Source: Clusia tigrina
Taxonomy: Eukaryota > Arthropoda > Insecta > Diptera > Clusiidae
Assembly (NCBI GenBank): GCA_920105625.2
Contig: OV050030.1
Location: forward strand, 244,063,889-244,127,888
Direction of reading: 5' to 3'
Length of the DNA: 64,000 bases
The notes under the pieces were generated by a model. That model saw only the letters and a list, made by a program, of their open reading frames with translations. It was not told the DNA's origin and did not search any database. Position 1 is the stretch's first letter, and every line of letters starts with the position of its first letter. Both the position numbers and the translations under genes were made by a program. Below are positions 35,471 through 48,634 of this stretch, in pieces.

Positions 35471-36599
35471 TCAGCGATAGCTTAAATTGACAAGAGGCTC
35501 GAGTACTTTATTGTTACAAAATTTCAAGGTTTTATGACGCTCCTGTAAAAAGTTACAAGCATTTGTATGTTGCAAACTTTGATAGGTGTAGGACGTTCCG
35601 TATAGAAATTAGGGCCATTTGAAGTTTTATTAGTGTTTGATTTGGAACTCAAGGGTAGCATAGCTTTGAGCGATAACTTAAATGGACAAGAGGCTCGAGT
35701 ACTTTATTGTTACAAAATTTCAAGGTTTTATGACGCTCCAGTTAAAAGTTACTTGCATTTGTATGTTGCAAACTTTGATAGGTGTAGGAGGTACCGTATA
35801 GAATTTAGGGCCATTTGAAGTTTTATCCGTGTTTGATTTGGGACTCAAGGGTAGAATAGCTTTGAGCGATAGCTTAAATTGACAAGAGGCTCGAGTACTT
35901 TATTGTTACAACATTTCAAGGTTTTATGACGCTCCAGTAAAAAGTTACAAGCATTTGTATGTTGCAAACTTTGATAGGTATAGGACGTACCGTATAGAAG
36001 TTAGGGCCATTTCAAGTTTTATCAGTGTTTGATTTGGGACTCAAGGGTAGCATAGCTTTGAGCGATAGCTTAAATTGACAAGAGGCTCGAGTACTTTATT
36101 GTTTAAAAATTTCAAGGTTTTTTGACACTCCAGTAAAAAGATACAAGCATTTGTATGTTGCAAACTTTGATAGGTGTAGGACGCACCGTATAGAAGTTAG
36201 TGCCATTCAAAGTTTTATCAGTGTTTGATTTGGGACTCAAGGGTAGCATAGCTTTGAGCGATAACTTAAATTGACAAGAGGCTCGAGTACTTTATTGTTA
36301 AAAATTTCAAGGTTTTATGACGCTCCAGTAAAATGTTACAAGCATTTGCATGTTGCAAACTTTGATAGGTGTAGGACGTACCGTATAGAATTTAGGGCCA
36401 TTTGAAGTTTTATCCGTGTTTGATTTGGGACTCAAGGGTAGAATAGCTTTGAGCGATAGCTTAAATTGACAAGAGGCTCGAGTACTTTATTGTTACAATA
36501 TTTCAAGGTTTTATGACGCTCCAGTAAAAAGTTACAACCATTTGTAAGTTGCAAACTTTGATAGGTGTAGGACGTACCGTATAGAAGTTAGGGCCATTT

Positions 36600-37770
36600 G
36601 AAGTTTTATCAGTGTTTGATTTGGGACTCAAGGGTATCATAGCTTTGAGCGATAGCTTAAATTGACAAGAGGCTCGAGTACTTTATTGTTACAAAATTTC
36701 GAGGTTTTATGACGCTCCAGTAAAAAGTTACAAGCATTTGTATGTTGAAAACGTTGATAGGTGTAGGTCGTACCGTATAGAAGATAGAGCCATTTGAAGT
36801 TTTATCAGTGTTTGATTTGGGACTCAAGGGTAGCATAGCTTTGAGCGTTGGCTTAAATTGACAAGAGGCTCGAGTACTTTATTGTTACAAAATTTCGAGG
36901 TTTTATGACGCTCCAGTAAAAAGTTACATGCATTTGTATGTTGCAAACTTTGATAGGTATAGGATGCACCGTATATAAGTTAGGGCCATTTGAAGTTTTA
37001 TCAGTGTTTGATTTGAGACTCAAGAGTAGCATAGCTTTGAGCGTTGGCTTAAATTGACAAGAGGCTCGAGTACTTTATTGTTACAAAATTTCAAGGTTTT
37101 ATGACGCTCCTGTAAAAAGTTACAAGCATTTGTATGTTGCAAACTTTGATAGGTGTAGGACGTACCGTATAGAAATTAGGGCCATTTGAAGTTTTATTAG
37201 TGGTTGATTTGGGACTCAAGGGTAGCATAGCGTTGAGCGTAACTTAAATGGACAAGAGGCTCGAGTACTTTATTGTTACAAAATTTCAAGGTTTTATGAC
37301 GCTCCAGTAAAAAGTTACTAGCATTTGTATGTTGCAAACTTTGATAGGTGTAGGAGGTACCGTATAGAAGTTAGGGCCATTTGAAGTTTTATCAGTGTTT
37401 GATTTGCGACTCAAGGGTAGCGTAGCTTTGAGCGATAGCTTAAATTGACAAGAGGCTCAAGTATTTTATTGTTAGAAAATTTCAAGGTTTTATGAAGCTC
37501 CAGTAAAAAGTTACAAGCATTTGTATGTTGCAAACTTTGATAGGTATAGGACGTACCGTATAGAAGTTAGGGACATTTCAAGTTTTATCAGTGTTTGATT
37601 TGGGACTCAAGGGTAGCATAGCTTTGAGCGATAGCTTAAATTGACAAGAGGCTCGAGTACTTTATTGTTTCAAAATTTCAAGGTTGTATGACACTCCACT
37701 AAAAAGATACAAGCATTTGTATGTTGCAAACTTTGATAGGTATAGGAGGTACCGTATAGAAGTTAGGGCC
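36600..37770 (+). repeat. Segmental duplication, offsets 4023/4077, copy 1 (54-bp unit absent)
   Basis: GTTGAAAACG at 36744 matches 40767 (offset 4023). After the GAGACTCAAGAG monomer the offset becomes 4077 (TGTAAAAAG at 37111 and 41188), because the other copy carries a 54-bp unit here and this one does not. Ends are approximate. Confidence 0.8.
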
Positions 37771-37954
37771 ATTTGAAGTTTTATCAGTGTTTGATTTGCG
37801 ACTCAAGGTTAGCGTAGCTTTGAGCGATAGCTTAAATTGACAAGAGGCTCGAGTACTTTATTGTTACAAAATTTCAAGGTTTTATGACGCTCCTGTAAAA
37901 AGTTACAAGCATTCGTATGTTGCAAACTTTGATAGATGTAGGACGTATCGTATA

Positions 37955-38569
37955 GAAATTAGGGCCATTTGAAGTTTTATTAGTGTTTGATTTGGGACTC
38001 AAGGGTACCATAGCTTTGAGCGATAACTTAAATGGACAAGAGGTCGAGTACTTTATTGTTACAAAATTTCAAGGTTTTATGACGCTCCAGTAAAAAGTTA
38101 CTAGCATTTGTATGTTGCAAACTTTGATAGGTGTAGGAGGTACCGTATAGAAGTTAGGGCCATTTGAAGTTATATCAGTGTTTGATTTGCGACTCAAGGG
38201 TAGCGTAGCTTTGAACGATATCTTAAATTGACAAGAGGCTCGAGTACTTTATTGTTACAAAATTTCAAGGTTTTATGACGCTCCAGTCAAAAGTTACAAG
38301 CATTTGTATGTTGTAAAGTTTGATAGGTGTAGGACGTACCGTATAGAAGTTAGGCCTATTTGAAGTTTTATCAGTGTTTGATTTGGGACTCAAGGGTAGC
38401 ATAGCTTTGAGCGTTGGCTTAAATTGACAAGAGGCTCGAGTACTTTGTTACAAAATTTCCAGGTTTTATGACGCTCCAGTAAAAAGTTACAAGCATTTGT
38501 ATGTTGCAAACTTTGATAGGTATGGGATGCACCGTATAGAAGTTAGGGCCATTTGAAGTTTTATCAGTG
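37955..38569 (+). repeat. Segmental duplication, offset 3184, copy 2
   Basis: Counterpart of 34771-35385, with GTACCA at 38005. Small differences include GTTATATCAG near 38170 and TAGGCCTATTTG (TAGGCCCATTTG in copy 1). Confidence 0.82.
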
Positions 38570-38600
38570 TTTGATTTGAGACTCAAGGGTAGCATAGCTT

Positions 38601-38654
38601 TGAGCGATAGATTAAATTGACAACTGGCTCGAGCACTCAAGGGTAGCATAGCTT
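38601..38654 (+). repeat. 54-bp truncated monomer
   Basis: Body TTGACAACTGGCTCGAG with CACTC junction; the usual ACAAGAGG reads ACAACTGG. It ends in the ordinary CATAGC. Confidence 0.88.
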
Positions 38655-38899
38655 TGAGCGATAGCTTAAATTGACAAGAAGCTCTAGTACTTTATTGTTA
38701 CAAAATTTCAAGGTTTTATGACGCTCCTGTAAAAAGTTACAAGCATTTGTATGTTGCAAACTTTGATGGGTGTAGGAGGTACCGTATAGAAGTTAGGGCC
38801 ATTTGAAGTTTTATCAGTTTTTGATTTGCGACTCAAGGGTCGCGTAGCTTTGAGCGATAGCTTAAATTGACAAGAGGCTCGAGTACTTTATTGTTACAA

Positions 38900-40100
38900 A
38901 ATTGCAAGTTTTTATGACGCTCCAGTAAAAAGTTACAAGCATTTGTATGTTGCAAACTTTGATAGGTGTAGGACGTACCGTATAGAAGTTAGGGCCATTT
39001 GAAGTTTTATCAGTTTGTGATTTGGGACTCATGGGTAGCATAGCTTTGAGCGATAGCTTAAATTGACAAGAGGCTCGAGTACTTTATTGTGACAAAATTT
39101 CAAGGTTTTATGACGTTCCAGTAAAAAGTTACAAGCATTTGTATGTTGCAAACTTTGATAGGTGTAGGTTGTACCGTATAGAAGATAGGGCCATTTGAAG
39201 TTTTATCAGTGTTTGATTTGGGCCTCAAGGGTAGCATAGCTGTGAGCGATAGCTTAAATTGACAAGAGGCTCGAGTACTTTATTGTTACAAAATTTCAAG
39301 GTTTTATGACGCTCCAGTAAAAAGTTACAAGCATTTGTATATTGCAAACTTTGATAGGTGTAGGACGTACCGTATAGAAGTTAGGGCCATTTGAAGTTTT
39401 ATCAGTGTTTGATTTGGGACTCAAGGGTAGCATAGCTTCGAGCGTTGGCTTAAATTGACATGAGGCTCGAGTACTTTATTGTTACAAAATTTCAAGGTTT
39501 TATGACGCTCCAGAAAAAAATTACAAGCATTTGTATGTTGCAAACTTTGATAGGTATGGGATGCACCGTATAGAAGTTAGGGCCATTTGAAGTTTTATCA
39601 GTGTCTGATTTGAGCTTCAAGGGTAGCATAGCTTTGAGCGATAGATTAAATTGACAAGAGGCTTGAGCACTCAAGGGTAGCATAGCTTTGAGCGATAGCT
39701 TAAATTGACAAGAGGCTCGAGTACTTTATTGTTACAAAATTTCAAGGTTTTATGACGCTCCTGTAAAAAGTTACAAGCATTTGTATGTTGCAAACTTTGA
39801 TAGGTGTAGGACGTACCGTATAGAAATTAGGGCCATTTGAAGTTTTATTAGTGTTTGATTTGGGACTCAAGGGTAGCATAGCTTTGAGCGATAACTTAAA
39901 TGGACAAGAGGCTCGAGTACTTTATTGTTACAAAATTTCAAGGTTTTATGACGCTCCAGTTAAAAGTTACTAGCATTTGTATGTTGCAAACTTTGATAGG
40001 TGTAGGAGGTACCGTATAGAAGTTAGGGCCATTTGAAGTTTTATCAGTGTTTGATTTGCTTCTCAAGGGTAGCGTAGCTTTGAGCGATAGCTTAAATTGA
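38900..40100 (+). repeat. Segmental duplication, offset 3049, copy 1
   Basis: Contains CAGTTTGTGATTTGGG (39011), AGCTGTGAGCG (about 39239), TGTATATTGC, a 54-bp unit and GCTCCTG/ATGGACAAG monomers. The same order occurs 3049 bp further on. Ends are approximate. Confidence 0.8.
39635..39688 (+). repeat. 54-bp truncated monomer
   Basis: GCTTGAGCACTCAAGG junction after a GTGTCTGATTTGAGCTTC monomer. Paralogue at 42684. Confidence 0.88.
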
Positions 40101-40619
40101 CAAGAGGCTCGAGTACTTTAATGTTACAAAATTTCAAGGTTTTAGGAAGCTCCAGTAAAAAGTTACAAGCATTTGTATGTTGCAAACTTTGATAGGTGTA
40201 GGACGTACCGTATAGAAGTTAGGGCCATTTCAAGTTTTATCAGTGTTTGATTTGGGACTCAAGGGTACCATAGCTTTGAGCGATAGCTTAAATTGACAAG
40301 AGGCTCGAGTACTTTATTGTTTAAAAATTTCAAGGTTTTATGACACTCCAGTAAAAAGATACAAGCATTTGTATGTTGCAAACTTTGATAGGTGTAGGAC
40401 GTACCGTATAGAATTTAGGGCCATTTGAAGTTTTATCCGTGTTTGATTTGGGACTCAAGGGTAGAATAGCTTTGAGCGATAGCTTAAATTGACAAGAGGC
40501 TCGAGTACTTTATTGTTACAAAATTTCAAGGTTTTATGACGCTCCAGCAAAAAGTTACAAGCATTTGTAAGTTGCAAACTTTGATAGGTGTAGGACGTAC
40601 CGTATAGAAGTTAGGGCCA

Positions 40620-41840
40620 TTTGAAGTTTTATCAGTGTTTGATTTGGGACTCAAGGGTAGCATAGCTTTGAGCGATAGCTTAAATTGACAAGAGGCTCGA
40701 GTACTTTATTGTTACAAAATTTCGAGGTTTTATGACGCTCCAGTAAAAAGTTACAAGCATTTGTATGTTGAAAACGTTGATAGGTGTAGGTCGTACCGTA
40801 TAGAAGTTAGAGCCATTTGAAGTTTTATCAGTGTTTGATTTGGGACTCAAGGGTAGCATAGCTTTGAGCGTTGGCTTAAATTGACAAGAGGCTCGAGTAC
40901 TTTATTGTTACAAAATTTCGAGGTTTTATGACGCTCCAGTAAAAAGTTACATGCATTTGTATGTTGCAAACTTTGATAGGTATAGGATGCACCGTATATA
41001 AGTTAGGGCCATTTGAAGTTTTATCAGTGTTTGATTTGAGACTCAAGAGTAGCATAGCTTTGAGCGATAGATTAAATTGACAAGAGGCTCGAGCACTCAA
41101 GGGTAGCAAAACTTTGAGCGATAGCTTAAATTGACAAGAGGCTCGAGTACTTTATTGTTACAAAATTTCAAGGTTTTATGACGCTCCTGTAAAAAGTTAC
41201 AAGCATTTGTATGTTGCAAACTTTGATAGGTGTAGGACGTACCGTATAGAAATTAGGGCCATTTGAAGTTTTATTAGTGGTTGATTTGGGACTCAAGGGT
41301 AGCATAGCGTTGAGCGTAACTTAAATGGACAAGAGGCTCGAGTACTTTATTGTTACAAAATTTCAAGGTTTTATGACGCTAAAGTAAAAAGTTACTAGCA
41401 TTTGTATGTTGCAAACTTTGATAGGTGTAGGAGGTACCGTATAGAAGTTAGGGCCATTTGAAGTTTTATCAGTGTTTGATTTGCGACTCAGGGGTAGCGT
41501 AGCTTTGAGCGATAGCTTAAATTGACAAGAGCCTCGAGTACTTTATTGTTACAAAATTTCAAGGTTTTATGAAGCTCCAGTAAAAAGTTACAAGCATTTG
41601 TATGTTGCAAACTTTGATAGGTATAGGACGTACCGTATAGAAGTTAGGGACATTTCAAGTTTTATCAGTGTTTGATTTGGGACTCAAGGGTAGCATAGCT
41701 TTGAGCGATAGCTTAAATTGACAAGAGGCTCGAGTACTTTATTGTTTCAAAATTTCAAGGTTGTATGACACTCCAGTAAAAAGATACAAGCATTTGTATG
41801 TTGCAAACTTTGATAGGTATAGGAGGTACCGTATAGAAGT
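40620..41840 (+). repeat. Segmental duplication, offsets 4023/4077, copy 2 (54-bp unit present)
   Basis: Counterpart of 36600-37770 but with the 54-bp unit 41061-41114 inserted between the GAGACTCAAGAG monomer and the GCTCCTG monomer. Ends are approximate. Confidence 0.8.
41061..41114 (+). repeat. 54-bp truncated monomer
   Basis: CGAGCACTCAAGGG junction. It ends GTAGCAAAACTTTGAG, a one-base change that removes the HindIII site of the AAAGC type. Confidence 0.88.
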
Positions 41841-41949
41841 TAGGGCCATTTGAAGTTTTATCAGTGTTTGATTTGCGACTCAAGGTTAGCGTAGCTGTGA
41901 GCGATAGCTTAAATTGACAAGAGGCTCGAGTACTTTATTGTTACAAAAT

Positions 41950-43150
41950 TTCAAGGTTTTATGACGCTCCAGTAAAAAGTTACAAGCATTTGTATATTGC
42001 AAACTTTGATAGGTGTAGGACGTACCGTATAGAAGTTAGGGCCATTTGAAGTTTTTTATCAGTTTGTGATTTGGGACTCATGGGTAGCAGAGCTTTGAGC
42101 GATAGCTTAAATTGACAAGAGGCTCGAGTACTTTATTGTGACAAAATTTCAAGGTTTTATGACGTTCCAGTAAAAAGTTACAAGCATTTGTATGTTGCAA
42201 ACTTTGACTGGTGTAGGTTGTACCGTATAGAAGATAGGGCCATTTGAAGTTTTATCAGTGTTTGATTTGGGACTCAAGGGTAGCATAGCTGTGAGCGATA
42301 GCTTCAATTGACAAGAGGCTCGAGTACTTTATTGTTACAAAATTTCAAGGTTTTATGACGCTCCAGTAAAAAGTTACAAGCATTTGTATATTGCAAACTT
42401 TGATAGGTGTAGGAAGTACCGTATAGAAGTTAGGGCCATTTGAAGTTTTATCAGTGTTTGATTTGGGACTCAAGGGTAGCATAGCTTTGAGCGTTGGCTT
42501 AAATTGACATGAGGCTCGAGTACTTTATTGTTACAAAATTTCAAGGTTTTATGACGCTCCAGTAAAAAATTACAAGCATTTGTATGTTGCAAACTTTGAT
42601 AGGTATAGGATGCACCGTATAGAAGTTAGGGCCATTTGAAGTTTTATCAGTGTCTGATTTGAGCCTCAAGGGTAGCATAGCTTCGAGCGATAGATTAAAT
42701 TGACAAGAGGCTTGAGCACTCAAGGGTAGCATAGCTTTGAGCGATAGCTTAAATTGACAAGAGGCTCGAGTACTTTATTGTTACAAAATTTCAAGGTTTT
42801 ATGACGCTCCTGTAAAAAGTTACAAGAATTTGTATGTTGCAAACTTTGATAGGTGTAGGACGTACCGTATAGAAATTAGGGCCATTTGAAGTTTTATTAG
42901 TGTTTGATTTGGGACTCAAGGGTAGCATAGCTTTGAGCGATAACTTAAATGGACAAGAGGCTCGAGTACTTTATTGTTACAAAATTTCAAGGTTTTATGA
43001 CGCCCCAGTTAAAAGTTACTAGCATTTGTATGTTGCAAACTTTGATAGGTGTAGGAGGTACCGTATAGAAGTTAGGGCCATTTGAAGTTTTATCAGTGTT
43101 TGATTTGCGACTCAAGGGTAGCGTAGCTTTGAGCGATAGCTTAAATTGAC
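41950..43150 (+). repeat. Segmental duplication, offset 3049, copy 2
   Basis: Counterpart of 38900-40100, with CAGTTTGTG at 42060. It has two extra T in GAAGTTTTTTATC (about 42048) and GACTGGTG at about 42208. Confidence 0.8.
42684..42737 (+). repeat. 54-bp truncated monomer
   Basis: GCTTGAGCACTC junction; starts CGAGCGATAG instead of TGAGCGATAG. Paralogue of 39635. Confidence 0.88.
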
Positions 43151-43913
43151 AAGAGGCTCGAGTACTTTATTGTTACAAAATTTCAAGGTTTTATGAAGCT
43201 CCAGTAAAAAGTTACAAGCATTTGTATGTTGCAAACTTTGATAGGTATAGGACTTACCGTATAGAAGTTAGGGACATTTCAAGTTTTATCAGTGTTTGAT
43301 TTGGGACTCAAGGGTAGCATAGCTTTGAGCGATAGCTTAAATTGACAAGAGGCTCGAGTACTTTATTGTTTCAAAATTTCAAGGTTGTGTGACACTCCAG
43401 TAAAAAGATACAAGCATTTGTATGTTGCAAACTTTGATAGGTATAGGAGGTACCGTATAGAAGTTAGGGCCATTTGAAGTTTTATCAGTGTTTGATTTGC
43501 GACTCAAGGTTAGCGTAGCTGTGAGCGATAGCTTAAATTGACAAGAGGCTCGAGTACTTTATTGTTACAAAATTTCAAGGTTTTATGACGCTCCAGTAAA
43601 AAGTTACAAGCATTTGTATATTGCAAACTTTGATAGGTGTAGGACGTACCGTATAGAAGTTAGGGCCATTTGAAGTTTTATCAGTGTTTGATTTGGGACT
43701 CAAGGGTAGCATAGCTTTGAGCGTTGGCTTAAATTGACATGAGGCTCGAGTACTTTATTGTTACAAAATTTCGAGGTTTTATGACGCTCCAGTAAAAAAT
43801 TACAAGCATTTGTATGTTGCAAACTTTGATAGGTATAGGATGCACCGTATAGAAGTTAGGGCCATTTGAAGTTTTATCAGTGTCTGATTTGAGCCTCAAG
43901 GGTAGCATAGCTT

Positions 43914-43967
43914 TGAGCGATAGATTAAATTGACAAGAGGCTTGAGCACTCAAGGGTAGCATAGCTT
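43914..43967 (+). repeat. 54-bp truncated monomer
   Basis: GCTTGAGCACTCAAGG junction after GTGTCTGATTTGAGCCTC. It opens the 1621-bp HOR unit. Identical paralogue at 48581. Confidence 0.9.
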
Positions 43968-45588
43968 TGAGCGATAGCTTAAATTGACAAGAGGCTCGAG
44001 TACTTTATTGTTACAAAATTTCAAGGTTTTATGACGCTCCTGTAAAAAGTTACAAGCATTTGTATGTTGCAAACTTTGATAGGTGTAGGACGTACCGTAT
44101 AGAAATTAGGGCCATTTGAAGTTTTATTAGTGTTTGATTTGGGACTCAAGGGTAGCATAGCTTTGAGCGATAACTTAAATGGACAAGAGGCTCGAGTACT
44201 TTATTGTTACAAAATTTCAAGGTTTTATGACGCTCCAGTTAAAAGTTACTAGCATTTGTATGTTGCAAACTTTGATAGGTGTAGGAGGTACCGTATAGAA
44301 GTTAGGGCCATTTGAAGTTTTATCAGTGTTTGATTTGCGACTCAAGGGTAGCGTAGCTTTGAGCGATAGCTTAAATTGACAAGAGGCTCGAGTACTTTAA
44401 TGTTACAAAATTTCAAGGTTTTAGGAAGCTCCAGTAAAAAGTTTCAAGCATTTGTATGTTGCAAACTTTGATAGGTATAGGACGTACCGTATAGAAGTTA
44501 GGGCCATTTCAAGTTTTATCAGTGTTTGATTTGGGACTCAAGGGTACCATGGCTTTGAGCGATAGCTTAAATTGACAAGAGGCTCGAGTACTTTATTGTT
44601 TAAAAATTTCAAGGTTTTATGACACTCCAGTAAAAAGATACAAGCATTTGTATGTTGCAAACTTTGATAGGTGTAGGACGCACCGTATAGAAGTTAGGGC
44701 CATTTGAAGTTTTATCAGTGTTTGATTTGGGACTCAAGGGTAGCATAGCTTTGAGCGATAACTTAAATTGACAAGAGGCTCGAGTACTTTATTGTTAAAA
44801 ATTTCAAGGTTTTATGACGCTCCAGTAAAATGTTACAAGCATTTGTATGTTGCAAACTTTGATAGGTGTAGGACGTACCGTATAGAATTTAGGGCCATTT
44901 GAAGTTTTATCCGTGTTTGATTTGGGACTCAAGGGTAGAATAGCTTTGAGCGATAGCTTAAATTGACAAGAGGCTCGAGTACTTTATTGTTACAAAATTT
45001 CAAGGTTTTATGACGCTCCAGTAAAAAGTTACAAGCATTTGTAAGTTGCAAACTTTGATAGGTGTAGGACGTACCGTATAGAAGTTAGGGCCATTTGAAG
45101 TTTTATCAGTGTTTGTTTTGGGACTCAAGGGTACCATAGCTTTGAGCGATAGCTTAAATTGACAAGAGGCTCGAGTACTTTATTGTTACACAATTTCGAG
45201 GTTTTATGACGCTCCAGTAAAAAGTTACAAGCATTTGTATGTTGAAAACGTTGATAGGTGTAGGTCGTACCGTATAGAAGTTAGAGCCATTTGAAGTTTT
45301 ATCAGTGTTTGATTTGGGACTCAAGGGTAGCATAGCTTTGAGCGTTCGCTTAAATTGACAAGAGGCTCGAGTACTTTATTGTTACAAAATTTCGAGGTTT
45401 TATGACGCTCCAGTAAAAAATTACAAGCATTTGTATGTTGCAAACTTTGATAGGTATAGGATGCACCGTATAGAAGTTAGGGCCATTTGAAGTTTTATCA
45501 GTGTCTGATTTGAGCCTCAAGGGTAGCATAGCTTTGAGCGATAGATTAAATTGACAAGAGGCTTGAGCACTCAAGGGTAGCATAGCTT
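43968..45588 (+). repeat. 1621-bp HOR unit (8 monomers + 54-bp unit)
   Basis: Order: GCTCCTG/GAAATTAGGG; ATGGACAAG/GGAGGTACC/TTTGCGACTC; TTAATG/TAGGAAGCTCC/GTACCATGGC; GTTTAAAAATT/GACACTCC/GGACGCACC; GTTAAAAATT/AAATGTTAC/GAATTTAGG/ATCCGTG; GTAAGTTGC/TGTTTTGGG; ACACAATTTCGAGG/GTTGAAAACG/GTCGTACC; GTTCGCTT/AAAAAATTAC/GGATGCACC/GTCTGATTTGAGCC; 54-bp unit. Repeated at 48635-50255. Confidence 0.87.
45535..45588 (+). repeat. 54-bp truncated monomer
   Basis: GCTTGAGCACTC junction; closes the 1621-bp unit. Paralogue at 50202. Confidence 0.9.
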
Positions 45589-46034
45589 TGAGCGATAGCT
45601 TAAATTGACAAGAGGCTCGAGTACTTTATTGTTACAAAATTTCAAGGTTTTATGACGCTCCTGTAAAAAGTTACAAGCATTTGTATGTTGCAAACTTTGA
45701 TAGGTGTAGGACGTACCGTATAGAAATTAGGGCCATTTGAAGTTTTATTAGTGTTTGATTTGGGACTCAAGGGTAGCATAGCTTTGAGCGATAACTTAAA
45801 TGGACAAGAGGCTCGAGTACTTTATTGTTACAAAATTTCAAGGTTTTATGACGCTCCAGTTAAAAGTTACTAGCATTTGTATGTTGCAAACTTTGATAGG
45901 TGTAGGAGGTACCGTATAGAAGTTAGGGCCATTTGAAGTTTTATCAGTGTTTGATTTGCGACTCAAGGGTAGCGTAGCTTTGAGCGATAGCTTAAATTGA
46001 CAAGAGGCTTGAGCACTCAAGGGTAGCATAGCTT
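45589..46034 (+). repeat. 446-bp extra block in 4667-bp copy 1
   Basis: Two full monomers plus a 54-bp unit (2 x 196 + 54 = 446). The block is followed at 46035 by the same GCTCCTG monomer that starts it. Copy 2 lacks it, so it is either an insertion by tandem duplication here or a loss there. Confidence 0.87.
45981..46034 (+). repeat. 54-bp truncated monomer, hybrid
   Basis: Body GCGATAGCTTAAATTGAC (full-monomer type, not GATTAAATT) joined to the GCTTGAGCACTC junction. This is consistent with a recombination crossover inside the first ~25 bp of the unit when the 446-bp block formed. Confidence 0.88.
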
Positions 46035-48580
46035 TGAGCGATAGCTTAAATTGACAAGAGGCTCGAGTACTTTATTGTTACAAAATTTCAAGGTTTTATG
46101 ACGCTCCTGTAAAAAGTTACAAGCATTTGTATGTTGCAAACTTTGATAGGTGTAGGACGTACCGTATAGAAATTAGGGCCATTTGAAGTTTTATTAGTGT
46201 TTGATTTGGGACTCAAGGGTAGCATAGCTTTGAGCGATAACTTAAATGGACAAGAGGCTCGAGTACTTTATTGTTACAAAATTTCAAGGTTTTATGACGC
46301 TCCAGTTAAAAGTTACTAGCATTTGTATGTTGCAAACTTTGATAGGTGTAGGAGGTACCGTATAGAAGTTAGGGCCATTTGAAGTTTTATCAGTGTTTGA
46401 TTTGCGACTCAAGGGTAGCGTAGCTTTGAGCGATAGCTTAAATTGACAAGAGGCTCGAGTACTTTAATGTTACAAAATTTCAAGGTTTTAGGAAGCTCCA
46501 GTAAAAAGTTTCAAGCATTTGTATGTTGCAAACTTTGATAGGTATAGGACGTACCGTATAGAAGTTAGGGCCATTTCAAGTTTTATCAGTGTTTGATTTG
46601 GGACTCAAGGGTACCATGGCTTTGAGCGATAGCTTAAATTGACAAGAGGCTCGAGTACTTTATTGTTTAAAAATTTCAAGGTTTTATGACACTCCAGTAA
46701 AAAGATACAAGCATTTGTATGTTGCAAACTTTGATAGGTGTAGGACGCACCGTATAGAAGTTAGGGCCATTTGAAGTTTTATCAGTGTTTGATTTGGGAC
46801 TCAAGGGTAGCATAGCTTTGAGCGATAACTTAAATTGACAAGAGGCTCGAGTACTTTATTGTTAAAAATTTCAAGGTTTTATGACGCTCCAGTAAAATGT
46901 TACAAGCATTTGTATGTTGCAAACTTTGATAGGTGTAGGACGTACCGTATAGAATTTAGGGCCATTTGAAGTTTTATCCGTGTTTGATTTGGGACTCAAG
47001 GGTAGAATAGCTTTGAGCGATAGCTTAAATTGACAAGAGGCTCGAGTACTTTATTGTTACAAAATTTCAAGGTTTTATGACGCTCCAGTAAAAAGTTACA
47101 AGCATTTGTAAGTTGCAAACTTTGATAGGTGTAGGACGTACCGTATAGAAGTTAGGGCCATTTGAAGTTTTATCAGTGTTTGTTTTGGGACTCAAGGGTA
47201 GCATAGCTTTGAGCGATAGCTTAAATTGACAAGAGGCTCGAGTACTTTATTGTTACACAATTTCGAGGTTTTATGACGCTCCAGTAAAAAGTTACAAGCA
47301 TTTGTATGTTGAAAACGTTGATAGGTGTAGGTCGTACCGTATAGAAGTTAGAGCCATTTGAAGTTTTATCAGTGTTTGATTTGGGACTCAAGGGTAGCAT
47401 AGCTTTGAGCGTTCGCTTAAATTGACAAGAGGCTCGAGTACTTTATTGTTACAAAATTTCGAGGTTTTATGACGCTCCAGTAAAAAGTTACATGCATTTG
47501 TATGTTGCAAACTTTGATAGGTATAGGATGCACCGTATATAAGTTAGGGCCATTTGAAGTTTTATCAGTGTTTGATTTGAGACTCAAGAGTAGCATAGCT
47601 TTGAGCGATAGCTTAAATTGACAAGAGGCTCGAGTACTTTATTGTTACAAAATTTCAAGGTTTTATGACGCTCCTGTAAAAAGTTACAAGCATTTGTATG
47701 TTGCAAACTTTGATAGGTGTAGGACGTACCATATAGAAATTAGGGCCATTTGAAGTTTTATTAGTGGTTGATTTGGGACTCAAGGGTAGCATAGCGTTGA
47801 GCGTAACTTAAATGGACAAGAGGCTCGAGTACTTTATTGTTACAAAATTTCGAGGTTTTATGACGCTCCAGTAAAAAGTTACAAGCATTTGTATGTTGCA
47901 AACTTTGATAGGTATAGGACTTACCGTATAGAAGTTAGGGACATTTCAAGTTTTATCAGTGTTTGATTTGGGACTCAAGGGTAGCATAGCTTTGAGCGAT
48001 AGCTTAAATTGACAAGAGGCTCGAGTACTTTATTGTTTCAAAATTTCAAGGTTGTGTGACACTCCAGTAAAAAGATACAAGCATTTGTATGTTGCAAACT
48101 TTGATAGGTATAGGAGGTACCGTATAGAAGTTAGGGCCATTTGAAGTTTTATCAGTGTTTGATTTGCGACTCAAGGTTAGCGTAGCTGTGAGCGATAGCT
48201 TAAATTGACAAGAGGCTCGAGTACTTTATTGTTACAAAATTTCAAGGTTTTATGACGCTCCAGTAAAAAGTTACAAGCATTTGTATATTGCAAACTTTGA
48301 TAGGTGTAGGACGTACCGTATAGAAGTTAGGGCCATTTGAAGTTTTATCAGTGTTTGATTTGGGACTCAAGGGTAGCATAGCTTTGAGCGTTGGCTTAAA
48401 TTGACATGAGGCTCGAGTACTTTATTGTTACAAAATTTCGAGGTTTTATGACGCTCCAGTAAAAAATTACAAGCATTTGTATGTTGCAAACTTTGATAGG
48501 TATAGGATGCACCGTATAGAAGTTAGGGCCATTTGAAGTTTTATCAGTGTCTGATTTGAGCCTCAAGGGTAGCATAGCTT

Positions 48581-48634
48581 TGAGCGATAGATTAAATTGA
48601 CAAGAGGCTTGAGCACTCAAGGGTAGCATAGCTT
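48581..48634 (+). repeat. 54-bp truncated monomer
   Basis: Paralogue of 43914 at +4667, with the GCTTGAGCACTC junction. Confidence 0.9.

Larger units (their letters stand above)
43192..47858 (+). repeat. 4667-bp tandem duplication, copy 1
   Basis: The second copy begins where this one ends. The rare GGACTTACC variant (GACTTA at 43251 and 47918) and two truncated units (43914 and 45535) recur at +4667. This copy contains a 446-bp extra block (45589-46034), so its right part matches copy 2 at +4221 instead (ATATAG of ACCATATAG at 47731 and 51952). Confidence 0.87.

Noticed and set aside
11326..35818. Plus-strand open frames of 61 codons beginning MFDLGLK (TTG start) at 11326, 13956, 28905 and 35633
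   Set aside because: They appear only where a single-base variant removes a stop in the GCTTAAATTGAC segment. They are sporadic, less than one monomer long and show no conservation beyond the satellite itself.
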